NCBI RefSeq assembly: GCF_008298015.1 | Contig: NZ_VTPX01000001.1 | Location: 789,902-853,901, forward strand | Origin: Salinicola corii | GTDB lineage: Bacteria > Pseudomonadota > Gammaproteobacteria > Pseudomonadales > Halomonadaceae | DNA: 64,000 nt | Reading direction: 5' to 3' | Shown here: one piece after another, positions 63,109 to 64,000 of the stretch | Layout: each line of letters begins with the position of its first letter | How positions within the stretch are numbered: position 1 is the first letter of the stretch | Position numbers and translations under genes: made by a program | The notes under the pieces: model-generated | Told to the model about the DNA's origin: nothing | What the model saw: the letters and a program-made list of their open reading frames with translations, nothing else | Databases searched by the model: none

Positions 63109-64000
63109 ATGTTTGCAGCCAAGACAATCAAGTGGGTGGCCACTGCGGCCTTGGCCCTGACCGCCAGCAGCGCCATGGCATTCGAGCCTGCCGGCAAGGT
63201 CGAGTGTATCGCGCCTTCCGATCCGGGCGGCGGCTGGGACTTTACCTGCCGCAGCGTGGGCAACGTGCTCGAGGAGCTTGACCTGGTGCCGGCCAGCGTC
63301 CAGACCATCAACATGGCAGGGGCGGGTGGTGGCGTTGCCTTTGCCCACACCGTGAGCAAGCGCAAGGGCGACGACCAGCTGCTGGTAGCCGCCTCCACCG
63401 CCACCACCACGCGTCTGGCCCAGAACCAGTTTCCGGGCATGGACGCCGACATGGTCAACTGGATCGGCGCGGTGGGCGCGGACTACGGCGTCATCGCGGT
63501 CTCCAAGGACTCTCCCTACCACGACCTCAACGAGCTGATGGAGGCGATGAAGCAGGACCCGCGTGCGGTCAAGTTCGCCGGCGGTAGCGCCAACGGCGGC
63601 TGGGACCACCTCAAGGTACTGATCGCGGCCAAGGCGGCCGGTGTCGAGAACCTGCCGCGGATCCCCTATCTCTCCTACAACAACGGTGGAGAGGCAATGA
63701 CCCAGGTCATCGGCGGTCACGTCGATGCTTTCACCGGCGATGTCACCGAAACCCAGGGCTTCCTCAAGTCGGGCGACCTTCGAGTGCTGGCCGTGCTGTC
63801 CGACGAGCGCCTGCCCGGCGATCTGTCCGACATTCCCACTGCCAAAGAGCAGGGCATCGACGCTGTCGGGCCCAACTGGCGCGGCTTCTACATGCCGGCC
63901 GATATAGACGACGACGCCAAGCAGTACTGGGTCGATGCCGTCGACAAGCTCTACGCCAGCGACCAGTGGAAGCAGGTCATGAAGAGCAATGGCCTGATGC
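63109..64000 (+). CDS. tctC: TctC, tricarboxylate-binding periplasmic protein (3' truncated by the window)
   Basis: TctC is the periplasmic binding protein of a TctCBA tripartite tricarboxylate transporter. The frame starts at ATG 63109 (GAGGAG at 63095-63100) and runs off the window end after 297 codons. A signal peptide (WVATAALALTASSAMA, cleavage before FEP) precedes the Bug/TctC fold: IAPSDPGGGWDFTCRSVG, MAGAGGGVAFAH, KFAGGSANGGWDHLKV and DAFTGDVTETQGFLKSG, with GPNWRGFYMPADI near the end. Divergent tctD-tctE presumably regulate it; tctB and tctA should follow outside the window. Confidence 0.95.
   Translation, partial: MFAAKTIKWVATAALALTASSAMAFEPAGKVECIAPSDPGGGWDFTCRSVGNVLEELDLVPASVQTINMAGAGGGVAFAHTVSKRKGDDQLLVAASTATTTRLAQNQFPGMDADMVNWIGAVGADYGVIAVSKDSPYHDLNELMEAMKQDPRAVKFAGGSANGGWDHLKVLIAAKAAGVENLPRIPYLSYNNGGEAMTQVIGGHVDAFTGDVTETQGFLKSGDLRVLAVLSDERLPGDLSDIPTAKEQGIDAVGPNWRGFYMPADIDDDAKQYWVDAVDKLYASDQWKQVMKSNGLM

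Overview
The window reads as chromosomal, housekeeping-rich DNA of a halophilic or halotolerant gammaproteobacterium, most likely a member of the Halomonadaceae (Halomonas/Chromohalobacter type). The reasons are high-GC DNA, acidic proteins (for example an Asp-rich insert and acidic tail in GyrA), Pseudomonas/Halomonas-type gene order (dcw cluster - lpxC - dciA - secA - argJ - Nudix/ThiE, then pilA/pilBCD-coaE-yacG), a tyrA-aroA fusion, and several osmotic-stress-related genes (TrkH, MscK-like channel). The taxonomic call is inference from gene content. No rRNA or tRNA gene, CRISPR array, insertion sequence or prophage was seen.

Layout. 1-10.3 kb: division and cell-wall (dcw) cluster mraY(3' part)-murD-ftsW-murG-murC-ftsQ-ftsA-ftsZ-lpxC, tightly packed up to murC, with no ddl between murC and ftsQ and an AT-rich promoter gap before ftsA. 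10.4-16.5 kb: dciA (reverse), then a small secreted-type leader protein, secA, argJ and a Nudix-ThiE fusion. The leader sits where E. coli has secM and ends in Arg-Gly-Pro-Pro, so it is a candidate new secretion monitor. 16.6-22.4 kb: type IV pilus locus pilB-pilC-pilD-coaE-yacG (reverse) diverging from the pilin gene pilA, whose variable region is visibly AT-richer. 22.4-28.3 kb: a small unknown gene, trkH (TTG start), a kinase-like gene that appears to have lost its catalytic loop, an acyltransferase coupled to rdgC, and a hotdog thioesterase.

28.4-38.4 kb: gyrA with a structured leader, then serC-pheA-tyrA/aroA-cmk-rpsA (serine, phenylalanine, tyrosine and chorismate biosynthesis, CMP kinase, ribosomal protein S1). 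38.4-45.8 kb: trmJ, groEL-groES, fxsA, a ComEA-like protein, pyrF, lapB-lapA and ihfB. The ihfB-lapA-lapB group usually follows rpsA but is inverted here and separated from it by about 7 kb. 45.9-54.1 kb: sdhE-ygfX, three small tail-anchored ElaB/YqjD-like proteins, an RND efflux pump with its adaptor, a YhiN-type flavoprotein and a yqjD-yqjE-yqjK operon. 54.2-64 kb: outer-membrane phospholipase A, a large MscK-like channel, and a tricarboxylate-uptake control locus: tctD-tctE plus an extra periplasmic binding protein and a TlyA-family methyltransferase gene, divergent from tctC, which runs off the window end.

The observations most worth a second look are the SecM-position leader ending in RGPP, the kinase-like protein with a collapsed hinge-to-DFG spacing, the structured leaders of gyrA and rpsA, the repeat-rich tctC/tctD intergenic region, and the cluster of YqjD-like paralogues flanking the efflux pump. 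All start sites, promoters and RNA structures were judged by eye; no alignment, folding or database search was run.
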